Positions 61,505 through 64,000 of a stretch of 64,000 nucleotides of DNA are shown here, piece by piece (within the stretch, counting starts at the first letter, position 1; each line of letters opens with the position of its first letter). Origin of the DNA: Hormiphora californensis (lineage: Eukaryota > Ctenophora > Tentaculata > Cydippida > Pleurobrachiidae). Both the position numbers and the translations under genes were made by a program. A model generated the notes under the pieces. The model saw only the letters and a list, made by a program, of their open reading frames with translations. It had not been told where the DNA came from and searched no databases. The stretch spans positions 1,007,001-1,071,000 of the forward strand of contig CM035356.1 of assembly GCA_020137815.1 (NCBI GenBank). Direction: 5' to 3'.

Positions 61505-62225
61505 TCCATGTCCGATCAAGTGGGATATGGGCGCTAGACAGTTATGCAGACACAGTCTGGCACGCCCTTGGCTTGTCTGACAACGTGCCGCACGCCAAAA
61601 GTCAACATCGGTTTGGGCCGGGGCGCGCGAAAGGAAAGCAAACTTTTTCAGCATCAACTGTGACAGAAACCGAATTCCTCCTGTCAGGCCAATGCCCTGA
61701 CGGCTGACACTCACTTCATCCTATTTTGCTCATTCAGGAGTGGTAATTATGCTGAATTTACATGAGCTGAATGAAAATTATCATTGAACGACACTTTTTA
61801 TTTATCTGAAGCACCTTTTTAGCGAATTCTAAATTCCTGTTCGTGCAATTTGAATGGAAGGCGCGAAATTATTGACTTACCGCCGGAAATGCAACGCGCC
61901 GCGCAATCCTTCTTTGCATTTGGACATTTTTGCCGAGCACCCGGCTCAATTTCAAGATGGCCGTTTTTGTCACTTTTCAATTTGTGGTTTTCCCTTCTGC
62001 TTCAAGGTGTTGAGCCTGAGGTACCCAATATTCCGGCTATTTTCAATAGGCCCAGTTCTGGCATTCGGCCGAGTCTGCTGAACAACGGTAAACGTTTGCA
62101 GTGGGACTGTTTGAAATTCCTCTGTCAGGCCAATGCTCCTCGGACCTAGTGATAATAATAATAGAAATGAGCATTAAGATTTAAGAAATAATGACATTGG
62201 AAATTAATCAAAAGCATGTTTAGAA
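61505..62225. other. Upstream region of MSH5 with dispersed repeat fragments
   Basis: Contains CTGTCAGGCCAATGC at about 61681 and 62122, related to a segment at about 1406-1495 (TGTCAGGCCAATGCTCTGAC). This suggests that much of the region is an old repeat copy. No coding exon is recognised; the MSH5 promoter must lie here. Confidence 0.5.
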
Positions 62226-64000
62226 ATGACAGACCCAAATGATGTATTTTTCACCTCTTCCTCGGTCACACCTTCCACTCTCACCAACGTCACCCGGCTC
62301 GAAAATGAGATGGAGATGGATAGCACCCCAATATCTTCCTACACGAGACCCTCCGGAAAGAGACCGAGAAAGAAACCGTCTGCTGTCACTGTCTCTACCG
62401 TCTCAAAGGCCTCTACCTCTTCCACGGCAGATCCCTCTACCTCTTTCTCCTCGGAAGACATTGTCACCACAACAACTGACCCAGGCACAACTTCATTCTC
62501 AACATCTGATCAGAGTTTCTTATCCTTGATATTCTTCCAGGGGACCCTCGGAGCTGCATTCTACGATACCGAGCACTGCGTTCTGAACATTTTCAAAGAA
62601 ATCTCAGAGTGTGGTGATTTTCAGAACATTCTTCGGATGTGCTACCAGTGTTCCCCTGACAAGGTTATCATCAATTCGAAACAGCATCAAAAACTTTCCG
62701 AGCTCTTGGTAGAAAGCTTTTTTCAGGGAAATTCGGCTGCTGTAGAGGTGGTACCGGCATCCTTTTTTGTTTACGAACTCTCCAAAAGACGCCTACTGAA
62801 TCTAGCTCCATCAGGCCAGTCAGACGCCACAAATGACCACAAAGATATTTGGGTGAGCTCGGTGGTGAATTTAGATGACAAGAACAGTGTGAAAGCTGCT
62901 GGTGCCCTTCTACGGTATATTGATCAAAATAGAATTGGTATTGAGCTAGAGGAGAGTTTCATTCAGGCACCAATCCTTGGTGTTGCCCAGGTCTCTCTCA
63001 TGTCCTCGCTTTATCTAGATTCAAACACTCTGTATGCTTTGCAGATCTTTCAAGATGAAAATCATCCTTCCGCAGCAAAGAGAGGTCGGAGCCGAGGGAA
63101 AGAGGGTCTGAGTTTGTTTGGCAATATGAACAGGACTAAGTCTCGTTTGGGGTCGATACGATTAAAGCATTGGTTCCGTACCCCTTCTCGAGATATCAAC
63201 TTGATAAGGCAGAGACAAGAGGCAATTCAGTTTTTTACACTCAATGAAAACTTGGACAAAGTTCTCGCTATCTCTGATTGGCTAAGAAGTGTTAAAAATA
63301 TCACGAAAATCTTTGCCAAAATGGTCGCATCTCACATCTCCGTTCAAGACTGGCAGATTCTGTACAAAACTCTGTTTAGTGCCCTTTGTATTACGGACAT
63401 GTGTTCATTTATTACCGACGAAGTAGAGATAGTGCAAGATTTCCGAAACATCGATCTATCCGGACTACGAGAGGTTCTGGCTATGGTCAACAAAATCATG
63501 GATGTTGAGGAATCAAAACTAAAGAATCGGTTTGTTGTGAAGTATGGAATTGACATCGAGTTGGATGAAAAGAAGAGAGTTTATAATGGGCTCCCGGAGT
63601 TGATGACAAGCATAGCAGAACAGGAACTGGCTGATTTAGACCCAAGAATAGCAGAGTGTAGTGTGATCTATCTTCCTCAGCTAGGATATCTAGTATCGGT
63701 CCCCATTTACCCTTTCTTGACAGAGGAAACCCAGTACGCACTCCAGAATTTGGAGTTCGTCTTTGCGACAAGTGACGCTATCAACTACAAGAGTGAGCGG
63801 ACGAAAGAGTTGGATAGGTTGCTCGGTGACACTCAAAGCGAGATTTCCGACCATGAATCGGGTATTATGCACCGTCTACAGAACATGGTTCTACAACACA
63901 TGTCTCCAATTAACACGGCATTAGATTTTGTGGCTGAGTTAGATTGCCTGATCTCGATTGCGTCCTTCAGTAAGGATCATGATCTGGTGTTCCCCACGAT
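62226..64000 (+). CDS. MSH5: MutS homologue 5, N-terminal two thirds, runs off the window
   Basis: One open frame of 591 codons from ATG 62226 (MTDPNDVFFTSSSVTP) with no stop before the window edge. After a Ser/Thr-rich leader of about 95 residues it follows MSH5 closely: GTLGAAFYDTEHCVL, a connector domain, then LLRYIDQNRIGIELEE and LQIFQDENHPS. The lever and clamp follow with LSLFGNMNRTKSRLGS and LKHWFRTPSRDI, then SVQDWQILYKTLFSAL, LPELMTSIAEQELADLD and SERTKELDRLLGD. The ATPase domain would lie beyond the edge. MSH5 pairs with MSH4 as a clamp on meiotic recombination intermediates and promotes crossovers; it does not repair mismatches. No intron interrupts these 1,775 bases, whereas vertebrate MSH5 genes have many. 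Confidence 0.95.
   Translation, partial: MTDPNDVFFTSSSVTPSTLTNVTRLENEMEMDSTPISSYTRPSGKRPRKKPSAVTVSTVSKASTSSTADPSTSFSSEDIVTTTTDPGTTSFSTSDQSFLSLIFFQGTLGAAFYDTEHCVLNIFKEISECGDFQNILRMCYQCSPDKVIINSKQHQKLSELLVESFFQGNSAAVEVVPASFFVYELSKRRLLNLAPSGQSDATNDHKDIWVSSVVNLDDKNSVKAAGALLRYIDQNRIGIELEESFIQAPILGVAQVSLMSSLYLDSNTLYALQIFQDENHPSAAKRGRSRGKEGLSLFGNMNRTKSRLGSIRLKHWFRTPSRDINLIRQRQEAIQFFTLNENLDKVLAISDWLRSVKNITKIFAKMVASHISVQDWQILYKTLFSALCITDMCSFITDEVEIVQDFRNIDLSGLREVLAMVNKIMDVEESKLKNRFVVKYGIDIELDEKKRVYNGLPELMTSIAEQELADLDPRIAECSVIYLPQLGYLVSVPIYPFLTEETQYALQNLEFVFATSDAINYKSERTKELDRLLGDTQSEISDHESGIMHRLQNMVLQHMSPINTALDFVAELDCLISIASFSKDHDLVFPT

Overview
The window reads as nuclear DNA from an invertebrate animal, possibly an early-branching one such as a sponge; I cannot name the species. 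The evidence is spliced genes with short GT-AG introns (down to about 44 nt), an ANAPC1 orthologue, CPEB1-type and MSH5 genes found in animals, C2H2 zinc-finger and F-box/LRR tandem families, a nuclear tRNA-Lys, many MITEs, an RLE-type non-LTR retrotransposon and very dense (CT)n/(GA)n microsatellites. Nothing looks bacterial, viral or organellar.

Layout. 1-6.1 kb: microsatellite-rich DNA with no gene I can support. 6.2-11.5 kb (+): a 12-exon gene for a 502-residue protein built of four copies of a domain I do not recognise. 12.0-23.5 kb (-): a nearly complete ANAPC1 (APC/C scaffold subunit 1) in about 32 exons, hosting a tRNA-Lys(CTT) and several MITEs. 23.5-26.6 kb: intergenic, with a tandem repeat and a 1-kb foldback. 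26.6-44.0 kb (-): two interleaved young tandem families, dual-F-box/LRR genes (three intact, one internally deleted, one fragment) and C2H2 zinc-finger genes (four intact, one pseudogene). 44-51 kb: MITEs and a 5'-truncated RLE retrotransposon with an uninterrupted ORF. 51.5-58.6 kb (+): four tandem, intronless CPEB1-like genes; the first and fourth are intact, while the second and third need +1 frame changes. 58.6-62.2 kb: repeats. 62.2 kb to the edge (+): the first two thirds of an intronless MSH5.

Two themes stand out. First, in both spliced genes of the left half, tandem repeats have grown out of splice junctions: exon end plus donor (7.3 kb, 16.2 kb, 13.7 kb), or acceptor plus exon start (13.0 kb, 21.1 kb, 21.8-22.2 kb). 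Second, every frame break I could align in the otherwise conserved CPEB copies, plus one in ANAPC1, goes in the same (+1) direction, with conserved protein continuing on both sides. This could be decay, assembly error or programmed +1 frameshifting, and it is directly testable.

Functionally, ANAPC1 (ubiquitin ligase scaffold of mitosis and meiosis), CPEB1-like proteins (translational control of maternal mRNA) and MSH5 (meiotic crossover) are all cell-cycle or germline genes in known animals. Their proximity may be chance.
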